A program made the position numbers and the translations under genes. 64,000 bases of DNA from Rhodobacter sp. (GTDB taxonomy: Bacteria > Pseudomonadota > Alphaproteobacteria > Rhodobacterales > Rhodobacteraceae), in contig JADJAB010000004.1 in the NCBI GenBank assembly GCA_016704435.1, positions 62,001-126,000 on the forward strand. The letters run 5' to 3'. This document shows, one piece after another, positions 16,283-24,758 of this stretch (the first letter of the stretch is position 1; every line of letters starts with the position of its first letter). Below the pieces are notes generated by a model. The model did no database searches. It saw only the letters and a list, made by a program, of their open reading frames with translations, and had not been told where the DNA came from.

Positions 16283-17671
16283 TGGCAGCCCGACCTGACT
16301 CAATTTCCCGGTCCGAAATACCTGGCGCTGAGCCGGGCGTTGCGCGACGCGATCCGCGCGGGTGAGATGCCGCCGGGCAGCCAGTTGCCGACGGTGCGCG
16401 ACCTGGCCTGGCGGTTGGGCCTGACGCCCGGCACCGTGGCGCGGGCCTATCAGCTGGCGACGCAAGAGGGGCTGTTGGCTGCGACGGTCGGGCGCGGCAC
16501 CTTTGTTGCTGCGCAGGCGCCGCGCCTTGGTCCGACCCAGCCCCTGTATCAGGAACGTCTGACCGGCGGGGCCACCGGCCTTGTCGACCTGCGCCCGCCG
16601 CAGGTGCCCGAGGTGGGGCAGGCGGCGGCCTTCCGCGCCGCATTGACCGGGATGGCGGCGGATCTGGATGACCGCTGGCTCGACTATACCAGCCAGCGTG
16701 CCGAGGCGCCGTTGCGCGAAGAGATCGTCACATGGATGGGCGATCGCCTGCTGGGCCAGATCGGCCCCGACGACGTGATGCTGACCAATGGCGGCCAGAA
16801 CGCCATCAGCCTGGTTCTGGATTGCTGCCTGCGCGGTGATCGCCCGGTGGTGCTGACCGAGGACCTGGCCTATCCGGGCTTTCGCTATGCCGCCCGCGCC
16901 GCGCGTGCCGATGTGGTGGGCCTGGACCTCGACGCCGAAGGCCTGATCCCCGAGGCGCTGGAGGCAGCCTGCCGCCGCCATGGCGCCCAGGTGCTGTGCC
17001 TGACCGTCGAGGCGCAGAACCCGACAACCGGGCGGATGCCGGTCGCGCGGCGGCTGCAGATCGCCGAGATCGCGCGGCGCTACGATCTGCAGGTGATCGA
17101 GGACGATTGCTATTCGATCAGCGAAAGCCGCTTGCCCAGCTTGCGCGCCCTGGCGCCCGAGCGGGTCTGGCATGTCGGCAGCCTGTCGAAGACGATCTCG
17201 GCGGCGCTGCGCTTTGGCTATGTGCTGTGCCCGGCGGGCATGGGCGAGGCCGGGCGGCTGGCCGCGCAGCACGGCTTTTTCGCGCTTTCGCGCCCGGTGA
17301 TGGAGCTGTGCCTGCGGCTGATGTCCAGCGGCGAGGCGGCGGCGATCCGGGCGCGGGTGCAGGCCGAATTCTCTGCAAGGCTGGAGATGCTGGTGAACCG
17401 GCTGGGCGGGTTCGACCTGCGCTGGCAGCCGGGCGTGCCCTTCGGCTTTCTGCACCTGCCGCAGGGTTGGCGTGCCTCGACCTTCACCCGGATGGCCGAG
17501 ACGGCGGGCGTGCTGGTGCGCCCGGCCGACGAATATGCGCTGATCGGTGGCAGGGCGCCCAACGCGGTGCGCATTGCCGTGGCCGGCGGGCTGCCGCGGC
17601 CCGAGTTCGACGCGGCGCTGGAAAAGCTGGCGCTGCTGTTGCGTCGCCCGCCGGGCGAAATGGCGGTGTGA
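16247..17671 (+). CDS. MocR-type regulator (GntR HTH fused to PLP aminotransferase domain)
   Basis: A 474-residue protein with an N-terminal GntR winged helix (LPTVRDLAWRLGLTPGTVAR, then GRGTFVA) and a fold-type I aminotransferase domain from about residue 110. The PLP-binding Lys is in GSLSKTISAALRFGYV (about Lys315), and the cofactor-ring Asp is in DDCYSI. MocR proteins sense PLP or amino compounds through the aminotransferase domain. The start may be the ATG at 16247 or an in-frame GTG at 16268; neither has a good ribosome-binding site and the sequence common to homologues (DTTWQPDLT) begins after the GTG. It is divergent from the DUF1127 gene. Confidence 0.9.
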   Translation: MSRQRYIVTDTTWQPDLTQFPGPKYLALSRALRDAIRAGEMPPGSQLPTVRDLAWRLGLTPGTVARAYQLATQEGLLAATVGRGTFVAAQAPRLGPTQPLYQERLTGGATGLVDLRPPQVPEVGQAAAFRAALTGMAADLDDRWLDYTSQRAEAPLREEIVTWMGDRLLGQIGPDDVMLTNGGQNAISLVLDCCLRGDRPVVLTEDLAYPGFRYAARAARADVVGLDLDAEGLIPEALEAACRRHGAQVLCLTVEAQNPTTGRMPVARRLQIAEIARRYDLQVIEDDCYSISESRLPSLRALAPERVWHVGSLSKTISAALRFGYVLCPAGMGEAGRLAAQHGFFALSRPVMELCLRLMSSGEAAAIRARVQAEFSARLEMLVNRLGGFDLRWQPGVPFGFLHLPQGWRASTFTRMAETAGVLVRPADEYALIGGRAPNAVRIAVAGGLPRPEFDAALEKLALLLRRPPGEMAV

Positions 17672-17908
17672 TTCTGCGCGCGCCTGCGGGGCGATGGCGG
17701 CACAGGTCGTCCGCCGCGCCGGATTGTGGCACGATTGTGGCAAGGCTGCGGCGGCGGCGTGGCGCTGCGGGCAGGAAAAGGCCGCTTTGTGGCAGAAAGG
17801 AATCATCCCTGCGGGTCTTCACGGGCCCATGCCGAAGCCGTGCGTTGACGGAAACATCCGGAATGACGAATGGTTCCCGGCAGGCAGCAGCAAGAACGAG
17901 ACCCGAAA

Positions 17909-18166
17909 ATGGGACAACAGAGCACCTTCCACGCCCCCCACGGCGGAGCCGATTTCCTGGGCTGGCGCAAGCGCGCCGGCGCCACCGAAATCGTCTATGA
18001 CGACGGCGTCACCCGCCGGATGATCTGGCGCGTCTCCACCGTCGCGGCCTCGGAAGCGCGCATCTCGGACGCGCTGCGCGTGGCCGTCGGCGCGCACCGG
18101 ATCATCCCGACGCTCTATGACGAGTTGAAGAAGCGCGCCATCGCGATCGAGAAGATCGCCGGCTAA
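17909..18166 (+). CDS. Small conserved-looking hypothetical protein
   Basis: An 85-residue protein, MGQQSTFHAPHGGADFLGWR at the start and TLYDELKKRAIAIEKIAG at the end, mixed alpha/beta, soluble, no signal peptide and no membrane helix. I do not recognise the family. Third-position GC is high as in neighbouring genes and a clear Rho-independent terminator follows 34 bases after the stop, so it looks like a real single-gene unit. I use the ATG at 17909; the frame opens earlier (17870) but that part lacks a good start context. The 237 bases between the MocR gene and this one show nothing recognisable apart from two short GATTGTGGCA repeats near 17724-17740. Confidence 0.6.
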   Translation: MGQQSTFHAPHGGADFLGWRKRAGATEIVYDDGVTRRMIWRVSTVAASEARISDALRVAVGAHRIIPTLYDELKKRAIAIEKIAG

Positions 18167-18199
18167 GCCGCCGGAAATTCTCTTGAATCCGCCGATCAG

Positions 18200-18227
18200 G
18201 GCGGCCTTTCCGGGCCGTCTTTTTTTC
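18200..18227 (+). terminator. Rho-independent terminator after the small hypothetical gene
   Basis: GGGCGGCC-tttcc-GGGCCGTC with one G-T pair is followed by TTTTTTT. It lies between the hypothetical gene and the importer operon, separating the two transcripts. Confidence 0.8.
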
Positions 18228-18323
18228 GTTGCCCATGCAGGCGGAAAACTGTTCACTTGAATCAGGTCGGATTCCGGTTATGAATTTGATCAAACAAAAG
18301 AAGCGCAGGCCGCAGGGGGCAAT

Positions 18324-19193
18324 ATGGCGCAATCTCAGTCGTCCGAGGCGAAGACAGGCTACATGCTTGTCGCGCCACCCTTGCTTTATGCGGTACTGCT
18401 GCTGGCAGCCCCGCTGGCAACGGTGCTGATCTACTCCGTCCTGACAGGCGAGAACGGCGCGGTTTCGCTGCCGATGACCACCGAGAATTTCACCACCGTC
18501 TGGACCGGCAGGGTCTATCAGGCGATCATGGCGCGGTCGCTCTACGTCTCGATGCTGGTGACGCTGACCACGGTGCTTCTGGCCTATCCGATCGCCTATT
18601 TCGTCAGCTTTCATGTCCGCCCCGAACGCAAGGCGCTGTGGCTGTTCCTGATCACCATCCCGTTCTGGACCAGCTACATCATCCGCGTGGCCCTGTGGCG
18701 CACGATCCTGGGCTACAACGGCATCATCGACAGCACCTTGATCGGCCTTGGTGTCACGTCCGAGCCGTTGAACATCCTTTCCTATGGCGTCGTGTCGATC
18801 ATCATCACGCTTGCGCATGCCTATGCGCCCTTCGCGGTGCTGCCGATCTTCGTATCGCTGGAAAAGGTCGACCGCGCGCTGCTGGAGGCCGGGCAGGACC
18901 TTGGTGAAAGCCGCTGGACGACGTTCCTGCGCGTCACGCTGCCTCTGTCGATGCCCGGTGTGATCGCGGCGGTCCTGATCGTCTTCATCCCGACGGTGGG
19001 CGATTATGTGACGCCCGAACTGATCGGCGGCGGCAAGGTGCCGATGATCGCCAACATGATCGAGATCGAGATGCTGAAAAAGCGCGATCAGGCCATGGGC
19101 TCGGCCATTGCGGTGACGGCAATGTCGATCGTGGCCATCGTGTCGATCCTGTTCGTGCTGTTGAACAAGCGCTTCATCGGAGGCACGAAATGA
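18324..19193 (+). CDS. potB: Polyamine-type ABC transporter permease 1 (PotB-like)
   Basis: A 289-residue inner-membrane protein with six predicted helices. The cytoplasmic EAA loop reads LLEAGQDLGESRWTTFLRVT, the surface that docks on the ATPase. A typical PotB segment GDYVTPELIGGGKVPMIANM follows. The start ATG has a GGGGG purine-rich site seven bases upstream. Its stop overlaps the start of the second permease (ATGA). With the next two genes it forms a putrescine/spermidine-type importer. The family also carries other small amines, so polyamine is an inference. No binding-protein gene accompanies it. Confidence 0.9.
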   Translation: MAQSQSSEAKTGYMLVAPPLLYAVLLLAAPLATVLIYSVLTGENGAVSLPMTTENFTTVWTGRVYQAIMARSLYVSMLVTLTTVLLAYPIAYFVSFHVRPERKALWLFLITIPFWTSYIIRVALWRTILGYNGIIDSTLIGLGVTSEPLNILSYGVVSIIITLAHAYAPFAVLPIFVSLEKVDRALLEAGQDLGESRWTTFLRVTLPLSMPGVIAAVLIVFIPTVGDYVTPELIGGGKVPMIANMIEIEMLKKRDQAMGSAIAVTAMSIVAIVSILFVLLNKRFIGGTK

Positions 19194-19999
19194 AGGACGC
19201 CCCGATCCTGCGCAGCTATGCGGTTCTGTATCTGATCTTTCTCTACGGGCCGATCATCATCCTGCCGATGTTCGCCTTCAACGACAACACCATCGTCTCC
19301 TTTCCGCTGAAAGGCTTTACCACCAAGTGGTTCGCCGAGATGTGGTCGGACCCGAACCTGAGGATAGCGCTGCAAAACAGCCTGATCATCGCGCTCTCGA
19401 CCGCCACCCTGTCGACGGTGCTCGGCATCTTCGCCGCCCGCGCCTCGGTGCGCTACAAATGGCCGGGCAAGACGGCGGTGGTCGGGCTGATCATGGTGCC
19501 GCTGGTTCTGCCCGAGATGATCGTGGCGATGGCGCTTCTTGTGGTGCTGCTCTCCATCGGCGTGCCGTTGTCGATCTTCACCATCATCATGGGCCATGTC
19601 CTGATCTGCATGCCCTTTGCGGTCGCAATCCTGACCTCGGCCTTCCAGAGCCTCGACCGCAGCCTGGAAGAGGCGGCGCTGGATCTGGGCGAGGACGCCT
19701 GGTCCACCTTCCGGCTGATCGTGCTGCCACTGGTGATGCCCGGCATCATGGCCAGCTTCCTGATCACCTTCACCATCTCGATTGACGAATTCATCATCGC
19801 CAACTTCCTCGGCTCGGGCAAACCGATCCTGTCGGTCTATATCTTCGGCCAGTTCCGCTTTCCGGCCAAGGTGCCCGCGATGCTGGCGCTGGGGACGCTG
19901 CTGGTGGCGTTCTCGATCATCCTTCTGACCATCGCAGAGTATTTCCGCCGCCGCGGCGTGGCCAAGACCGGCGGCAAGAATTCCGGAGGCTTCCTGTGA
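19190..19999 (+). CDS. potC: Polyamine-type ABC transporter permease 2 (PotC-like)
   Basis: A 269-residue permease that begins with a membrane helix (YAVLYLIFLYGPIIILPMF). The EAA loop is SLEEAALDLGEDAWSTFRLI and the PotC-typical segment TFTISIDEFIIANFLGSGKP follows. It is translationally coupled to both neighbours: ATG overlaps the stop of permease 1, and its TGA overlaps the GTG of the ATPase gene. It pairs with permease 1 to form the channel. Confidence 0.9.
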   Translation: MKDAPILRSYAVLYLIFLYGPIIILPMFAFNDNTIVSFPLKGFTTKWFAEMWSDPNLRIALQNSLIIALSTATLSTVLGIFAARASVRYKWPGKTAVVGLIMVPLVLPEMIVAMALLVVLLSIGVPLSIFTIIMGHVLICMPFAVAILTSAFQSLDRSLEEAALDLGEDAWSTFRLIVLPLVMPGIMASFLITFTISIDEFIIANFLGSGKPILSVYIFGQFRFPAKVPAMLALGTLLVAFSIILLTIAEYFRRRGVAKTGGKNSGGFL

Positions 20000-21096
20000 C
20001 CTTTTCCGAAGACAAACCCGTGATGATCGAGTTCCGGGACGTCCACAAATACTACGGCGACTACCACGCTCTGCGCGGCATCGACGGCACCATCAAGGCG
20101 GGCGAGTTCTTCTCGCTGCTGGGCCCTTCGGGCTGCGGCAAGACCACGCTTCTGCGCACCATCGCCGGGTTCGAGGGCATCTCTTCCGGCGTGATCATGA
20201 TCGACGATCGCAACATGGCCGGGGTGCCCGCCAACGTGCGCCCGACCAACATGGTGTTCCAGAGCTACGCGATCTTTCCGCATATGTCGGTGGCAGAGAA
20301 CGTCGGCTTCGGCCTGCGCCGCGATCCGCGGACCAAGGCGGAAAAGGCCGCTGCGGTGGAAGAGATGCTGGCGATGGTGGGCCTGACGGGCTATGGCGAC
20401 CGTGCGGCACACGAGTTGTCGGGCGGCCAGCGGCAACGGGTGGCGCTGGCGCGGGCGCTGATCCTGAAGCCGAAGGTGCTGTTGCTGGACGAACCGCTTT
20501 CCGCGCTCGACAAGAAGATGCGCGAACATATGCAGGTTGAACTGATCAAGCTGCAGCGCCAGGTCGGCATCACCTTCATCCTGGTGACACATGATCAGGA
20601 AGAGGCGCTGGTGATGTCGGACCGGATCGCGGTGATGTTCGAAGGCGGGATCGCCCAGCTGGCCGACCCCGAAACGCTGTATCGCCGGCCGAACTCCAAG
20701 CAGGTTGCAGAGTTCATCGGCACGATGAACTTCGTCCCGGCGACCATCCTGTCCGAAGTCGGCGGCAAGGTCGAGATCGAGGCCAAGGGTCTCGGCAAGG
20801 TGACGCTGGACGAGACGCAATCGCCGCCGCCGCGCGGCGAAGAGCCGGTGGTCGGCCTGCGGCCCGAGACGCTGACGCTGCTCTTTCCCGGTCAGACCAC
20901 CTCCGAGCGCAAGGTCGACGGGCTGATCGACGAAGTAATCTATTTCGGCGACATGACCTATTACGATGTCTACCTTGGCGGCACCGATGTCGAAGTGCGC
21001 CTGTCGATGCGCAATGTCCCAGGCCGCCCGATCCTCGACGTCGGCACCAGGGTCGAGGTCGCCTGGAGCCCCGAAGCGCTGGTCCTGTTCCGTTAG
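19996..21096 (+). CDS. potA: Polyamine-type ABC transporter ATPase (PotA-like)
   Basis: A 366-residue importer ATPase: Walker A GPSGCGKTT, signature LSGGQRQRVALARAL, Walker B VLLLDEP, switch His in VTHDQEEAL, then a C-terminal TOBE regulatory domain with VVGLRPETLTLLF and a final VEVAWSPEALVLF. It starts GTG at 19996, overlapping the permease stop; an ATG at 20023 (MIEFRDVHK) is the alternative. It is intact and shows what has been lost from the relic ATPase at 7395-7815, so the genome still has at least one working transporter of this type, with the binding protein encoded elsewhere. Confidence 0.92.
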   Translation: MTFSEDKPVMIEFRDVHKYYGDYHALRGIDGTIKAGEFFSLLGPSGCGKTTLLRTIAGFEGISSGVIMIDDRNMAGVPANVRPTNMVFQSYAIFPHMSVAENVGFGLRRDPRTKAEKAAAVEEMLAMVGLTGYGDRAAHELSGGQRQRVALARALILKPKVLLLDEPLSALDKKMREHMQVELIKLQRQVGITFILVTHDQEEALVMSDRIAVMFEGGIAQLADPETLYRRPNSKQVAEFIGTMNFVPATILSEVGGKVEIEAKGLGKVTLDETQSPPPRGEEPVVGLRPETLTLLFPGQTTSERKVDGLIDEVIYFGDMTYYDVYLGGTDVEVRLSMRNVPGRPILDVGTRVEVAWSPEALVLFR

Positions 21097-21106
21097 GGCG
21101 GTTTTC

Positions 21107-21222
21107 CAATTGCGCAGCCGCGCATGCGCGCGCGGCTGCAAGCCTTTCATCTCGCCTCTGGCGCAACGCGCCAACCGGCTCGGGCGTGCGCGCCGCGCGG
21201 GAGTATTTCCACCAAGATGAAG
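21107..21222 (+). repeat. Dispersed intergenic repeat, long copy 3
   Basis: It starts CAATTGCGC, carries a GCCGCGCATGCGCGCGCGGC stem, then CTCTGGCGC, GCGCCAACCGGCTCGG, and ends in the core GGAGTATTTccaCCAAGATGAAG (21200-21222). Block order matches the copy at 14635-14738. It lies between the convergent potA and tetR genes. Confidence 0.75.
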
Positions 21223-21230
21223 CCCATTCC

Positions 21231-21290
21231 CTTCATCTTGGCCAAAATACTCCGGGGAGTTTGAGGGGCAGCGCCCCTCATCAGCCGGCG
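21231..21290 (-). repeat. Dispersed intergenic repeat, inverted copy 4
   Basis: The core appears here on the minus strand (21231-21253), eight bases from copy 3, so the two cores could pair over some 23 bases. A further stem GAGGGGC-ag-cGCCCCTC (21262-21278) follows, comparable to the GGGGC hairpin beside the core at 3991-4007. The arrangement between two convergent genes could serve as a two-way transcription stop. Confidence 0.65.
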
Positions 21291-21352
21291 CCTGACAGGC
21301 GCACGCCATCGGCAAGAGTGTCAAGCCTCGCGGCGGCAGCCGCGCAGTTGCT

Positions 21353-21965
21353 TTACCTGTCCGGAGGAATCAGGCCAAGGCCGCGCAGATAGATGCCGGT
21401 GGCTGCTTCCAGCAGCTCTTCTGGCGGGAAGGGCGAGCCGCCGCCATTGCCCCGCAGATACAATTCCACCACACCATGCGACAACGCCCGCACATGCGCC
21501 GAGACCATCGAGGCGGGGGGGCGTTTGCCGACCGGCAGGGCCGCGATCAGCGCCTCGGCGGCGTGTTCCATGGTGGCTCGTGCGCGCAGAGCTACCTGCG
21601 CCAGGTCGGGGTGGTTGGCTGGTTGCAGCCCGCTTTCAAACATCGCCTGGTAGTGGCCGGGGTATCTGCGGGCGAAAGCCAGATAGGCCCGGCCGGTCGC
21701 TTCAAAGCCCGCAAGGGCAGTGGGCTGGCCCTCGCTCCAGGCATATTCCATCAGCGCGCCGAAAATGTCGAAGCCTTGCCTTGCCACTTCGGCCAGAAGA
21801 TCGTCGCGCCCGGCGAAATGGCGGTAGACGGCGGCGGGGGTGACATCGGCGGCCTTGGCGGCCTCGGACAGGGTAAAGCCCTGCGGCCCCTTTTTCCGAG
21901 ATCAGCGCCAGCGCCGCCTCGACCAGCGCCTGGCGCAGGTTGCCGTGGTGATAGCCGCGTTTCAA
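21353..21965 (-). CDS. TetR-family regulator, frameshifted
   Basis: A TTG at 21965 gives MKRGYHHGNLRQALVEAALA (with TTG read as Met), the standard start of this TetR subgroup. The frame breaks in a run of four C on the plus strand (21886-21890): removal of one base joins LISEKG to PQGFTLSEAAKAADVTPAAV and YRHFAGRDDLLAEVARQGF, completing the HTH. The ligand domain continues to 21353 and contains YAWSEGQPTALAGFEATGRA and a typical TetR_C helix RALSHGVVELYLRG. The repaired length of about 204 residues is normal. It starts two bases downstream of the ppk2 stop and is probably co-transcribed with it. Confidence 0.8.
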
Positions 21966-21967
21966 GA

Positions 21968-22840
21968 TCAGTCCTTCGGACGCAAGGACGGACCGCCGCA
22001 GATCCTTGCATCGGGCGTGCCGATGGCGGACAGGTCGCGTTCCTTGTAATCGACCGCTGCGAGGATCGTCTGGATCGCCGCGATGCGGGCGCGTTTCTTG
22101 CCATGTGACAGGATTACCGTCCAGGGCGCGCGCTTGAAGCTGGTCTTCTTCATCGTCTCGTCGATGGCGGCCGAGTAGTCGCCCCATTTGGCCAGCCCGT
22201 CGACGTCGATCTGGCTCAATTTCCAGTGCTTCAGCCGGTCGCTCTCGCGGTCAAGGAAACGCTTCAGCTGCTCGGCCCGTCCGACCTCCAGCCAGATCTT
22301 CAGGAAGATGATCCCTTCATCGACGATCATGTTTTCGAATTCAGGTACTTGGCGAAAGAACCTCACGCGCTCTTCGGGTGTGCAAAAGCCGAAGACATGT
22401 TCGATCATCGCGCGGTTGTACCAGCTGCGGTCATAAAGCGCGACTTCACCCTTGGCGGGGAACCAGTCGACGTAGCGCTGGAAATACCATTGCGCCGCCT
22501 CGCGGTCGGTCGGCTTTGACAGCGCCACCACGGTGGCCACGCGGGGGTTCAGGTTCTCGGTCACCGCCTTGATGGTGCCGCCCTTGCCGGCGGCGTCTCG
22601 GCCCTCGAAGATCACCACCAGCCGCTTGCCGGTGGACTTGATGTCGGACTGCATCTTGACCAGTTCGACCTGCAGCGCCTCCATCGCGGCGTCATAGTCC
22701 TTGCGCTTCATTTCCTCGTCATAGGGGTAGGAGGCAGTCAGGATGTCGTCCTTGCCGCCCTTCTCGATCGCCTTGCGGACCGCCTTCGGGGCGGTCTCGC
22801 GGAAGTAGCGGCTGATTGCGCCGTTGAAGGGCAGATCCAT
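21968..22840 (-). CDS. ppk2: Polyphosphate kinase 2
   Basis: A 290-residue PPK2 of class I. Walker A is FEGRDAAGKGGT (78-89), Walker B region YDRSWYNRA (136-144), and the lid KPTDREAAQWYFQRY (109-123). PPK2 enzymes use polyphosphate to phosphorylate nucleoside diphosphates (GDP or ADP) in the cytoplasm. It is followed at once by the tetR gene; whether that regulator acts on it is not known. N-terminal extension of about 60 residues before the domain is within the normal range. Confidence 0.93.
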   Translation of the reverse strand: MDLPFNGAISRYFRETAPKAVRKAIEKGGKDDILTASYPYDEEMKRKDYDAAMEALQVELVKMQSDIKSTGKRLVVIFEGRDAAGKGGTIKAVTENLNPRVATVVALSKPTDREAAQWYFQRYVDWFPAKGEVALYDRSWYNRAMIEHVFGFCTPEERVRFFRQVPEFENMIVDEGIIFLKIWLEVGRAEQLKRFLDRESDRLKHWKLSQIDVDGLAKWGDYSAAIDETMKKTSFKRAPWTVILSHGKKRARIAAIQTILAAVDYKERDLSAIGTPDARICGGPSLRPKD

Positions 22841-22885
22841 GGCGGGCTCCGGTGTCTTTGGGCGCAGTATGGACGGGTGGCGCAG

Positions 22886-23827
22886 CTACCGCAATCCGGC
22901 GCGCGCGGTGGCGCGGTGGATCGCGTCCAGCACCATTTCGGGGTGGCTGTGGTGCGGCATGTGGCCGGCGCCGTCGATCACGGTCAGGGTCGCCGTTGCC
23001 AGGCGGAGCGCAAGCGGGCCGGAGTGGATAGTCAGCGGCACGGTGGAGTCGGCGGTGCCATGCACCATCTCGGTCGGCAAGGAAAGGCCGGGGTAGTGCG
23101 GCTCCATCGCCACCAGTTGCGGGCGCAGGGCGTTGATCTGCGCGGTGTTGGCCAGCAGCTGGCTGCGGCGCAGCGTCAGGTCGGTGCCCAGATGCGCCAG
23201 ATAGCCGGGCGGCGCATGGCCGGGGGCAAAGACATGGTCGGTCAGGCGTCGGACGTAGGCCTCGGGGACCCGGGCCGCGGCCAGCAGCGCGCGACCGACC
23301 GGCCTGGCGGTCAGCCGATACCAGGGGTCGAGCGATCCGGGCCAGGGCAACGACGGCGCCGACAGCGTGACCAGCGCCGCCGCCGGGTGTTCCAGCGCCC
23401 AGGCCAGCGCGACCGAGTCACCATAGCTTTGCCCGACCAGCAGCGGATTGGTGGCGCCGAGGCTGGCGCAGGCGGCTCGGATCGCGGCGACCTGGCCGAC
23501 AAGCGAGGCATCGCCATGCGGCAGCGGGTCGGAATGGCCAAGGCCGGGGCGGTCTACGGCGATCACCCGGAAGGCAGGCGCCAGACGGTCGACCAGCGCG
23601 AAAGTCATGTCGCGGGACGAGCCGGAGGCGCCGTGGATCAGCACCAGATCGGGGCCTTGCCCGCGCACGACCGCATGCAGCCGGCGACCGCCGGGCAGGG
23701 TGATCAACCGGCCTTCGGGCGGGTGGGCACGCGTGGCGCGGGCGGCACGCGCCTGCGCCCGCCAGAACGTGGCGCCCGCAAGGGCGGCGGCGGCCGCAAG
23801 TCCGACGTCAGGAACCGATCCGGTCAA
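22886..23827 (-). CDS. Alpha/beta hydrolase
   Basis: A hydrolase of about 314 residues with oxyanion-hole motif LIHGASGSS, nucleophile Ser134 in VGQSYGDS, an Asp in HGTADSTVPL and the His in DGAGHMPHHSHP, so the triad is complete. A short hydrophobic N-terminus (LAAAAALAGATFW) may anchor it to the membrane. Start is uncertain: the first ATG (23887) lies well inside metA in another frame, whereas the TTG at 23827 overlaps the metA stop by 20 bases and precedes the hydrophobic segment; I chose the TTG. Substrate unknown. It is likely co-transcribed with metA. Confidence 0.8.
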   Translation of the reverse strand: MTGSVPDVGLAAAAALAGATFWRAQARAARATRAHPPEGRLITLPGGRRLHAVVRGQGPDLVLIHGASGSSRDMTFALVDRLAPAFRVIAVDRPGLGHSDPLPHGDASLVGQVAAIRAACASLGATNPLLVGQSYGDSVALAWALEHPAAALVTLSAPSLPWPGSLDPWYRLTARPVGRALLAAARVPEAYVRRLTDHVFAPGHAPPGYLAHLGTDLTLRRSQLLANTAQINALRPQLVAMEPHYPGLSLPTEMVHGTADSTVPLTIHSGPLALRLATATLTVIDGAGHMPHHSHPEMVLDAIHRATARAGLR

Positions 23828-24731
23828 TGTCGAACGGCGTCGATTGATAGATTTCGTTGATCCAGTTGCCGTAAAGCAGATGCGCATGGCTTCGCCAGCG
23901 GTTCAGCGGCGGGCGGCTGGGGTCGTCGTCGGGGTAGTAATTCATCGGCACGTTGATCGGCGTGGCATTGGCCACGTCGCGGTCGTATTCCTGTTTCAGA
24001 GTGTCGCTGTCATATTCGAAATGGTTGAAGATATAGAGCGCGCGGTGGTCCGCGTCTTCGATCAGGCAGGGGCCTACCTCGTCGGACCCAAGCAGGGTGC
24101 GCAGGCCGGGGGCGGTGTCGATCTCGGGTTGCTTCATCTCTGTCCAGCGGCTGACCGGGATCACGAAATCATCCGAGAACCCGCGCAGATAGGGCGAGGT
24201 CGGGCAGAGGTTGCGGTGGCGGAAGCAGCCGAAGGCCTTGGCGTGCAGCATGTGTTTTGCGACGCCGTGAAAGTGGTTGATCATCGCCATGCCGCCCCAG
24301 CAGACGCCGAAGGTGGACTGCACATGGGTCTGGGTCCAGTCCATCACCTGACGCAGTTCGTCCCAATAGGTGACCTCGGTGAAAGCCAGGTGTTCGATCG
24401 GCGCGCCGGTGATGATGAGGCCGTCGAATTTCTCGCCACTCGCCAGCACTTCCTGGAACGGTCGGTAGAAGGTCTCCATGTGTGCGGCGGCGGTGGTCTT
24501 GGTCTGATGCTCGGTCATCCGGATCAGCTGGAAGTCGATCTGCAGCGGCGTCGCGCCGATCAGCCGGGCGAACTGGTTCTCGGTCTGGATCTTCTTCGGC
24601 ATCAGGTTCAACAGGCCGATCCGCAGAGGCCGGATGTCCTGATGCGCCGCGCGGTCGGGCGACATCACCATGACACCTTCGCCGCGCAATACGTCATAGG
24701 CGGGCAGGGTTTCGGGCAGGGTGATGGGCAT
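23808..24731 (-). CDS. metA: Homoserine O-acyltransferase (MetA), probably acetyl-CoA specific
   Basis: A 307-residue enzyme of methionine synthesis that acylates homoserine. Catalytic Cys144 is in GVCWGGMAM, with His237 and Glu239 in IFNHFEYD; these equal Cys142, His235 and Glu237 of E. coli MetA. At the position that sets acyl-CoA choice (Gly111 in E. coli, Glu in acetyl-specific enzymes) this protein has Glu113 in TGAPIEHL, so O-acetylhomoserine is the expected product despite the common name succinyltransferase. It lies 27 bases after a P-loop ATPase gene and overlaps a hydrolase gene. No room exists for a SAM-II riboswitch directly upstream. Confidence 0.95.
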   Translation of the reverse strand: MPITLPETLPAYDVLRGEGVMVMSPDRAAHQDIRPLRIGLLNLMPKKIQTENQFARLIGATPLQIDFQLIRMTEHQTKTTAAAHMETFYRPFQEVLASGEKFDGLIITGAPIEHLAFTEVTYWDELRQVMDWTQTHVQSTFGVCWGGMAMINHFHGVAKHMLHAKAFGCFRHRNLCPTSPYLRGFSDDFVIPVSRWTEMKQPEIDTAPGLRTLLGSDEVGPCLIEDADHRALYIFNHFEYDSDTLKQEYDRDVANATPINVPMNYYPDDDPSRPPLNRWRSHAHLLYGNWINEIYQSTPFDIDRIGS

Positions 24732-24758
24732 GATCAGGCGTCCTTGGGAACCGGTGAC

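Noticed and set aside
24732..24758. SAM-II riboswitch upstream of metA
   Set aside because: Common in alphaproteobacteria, but only 27 bases separate metA from the ATPase gene, too few, and I saw no matching pseudoknot.
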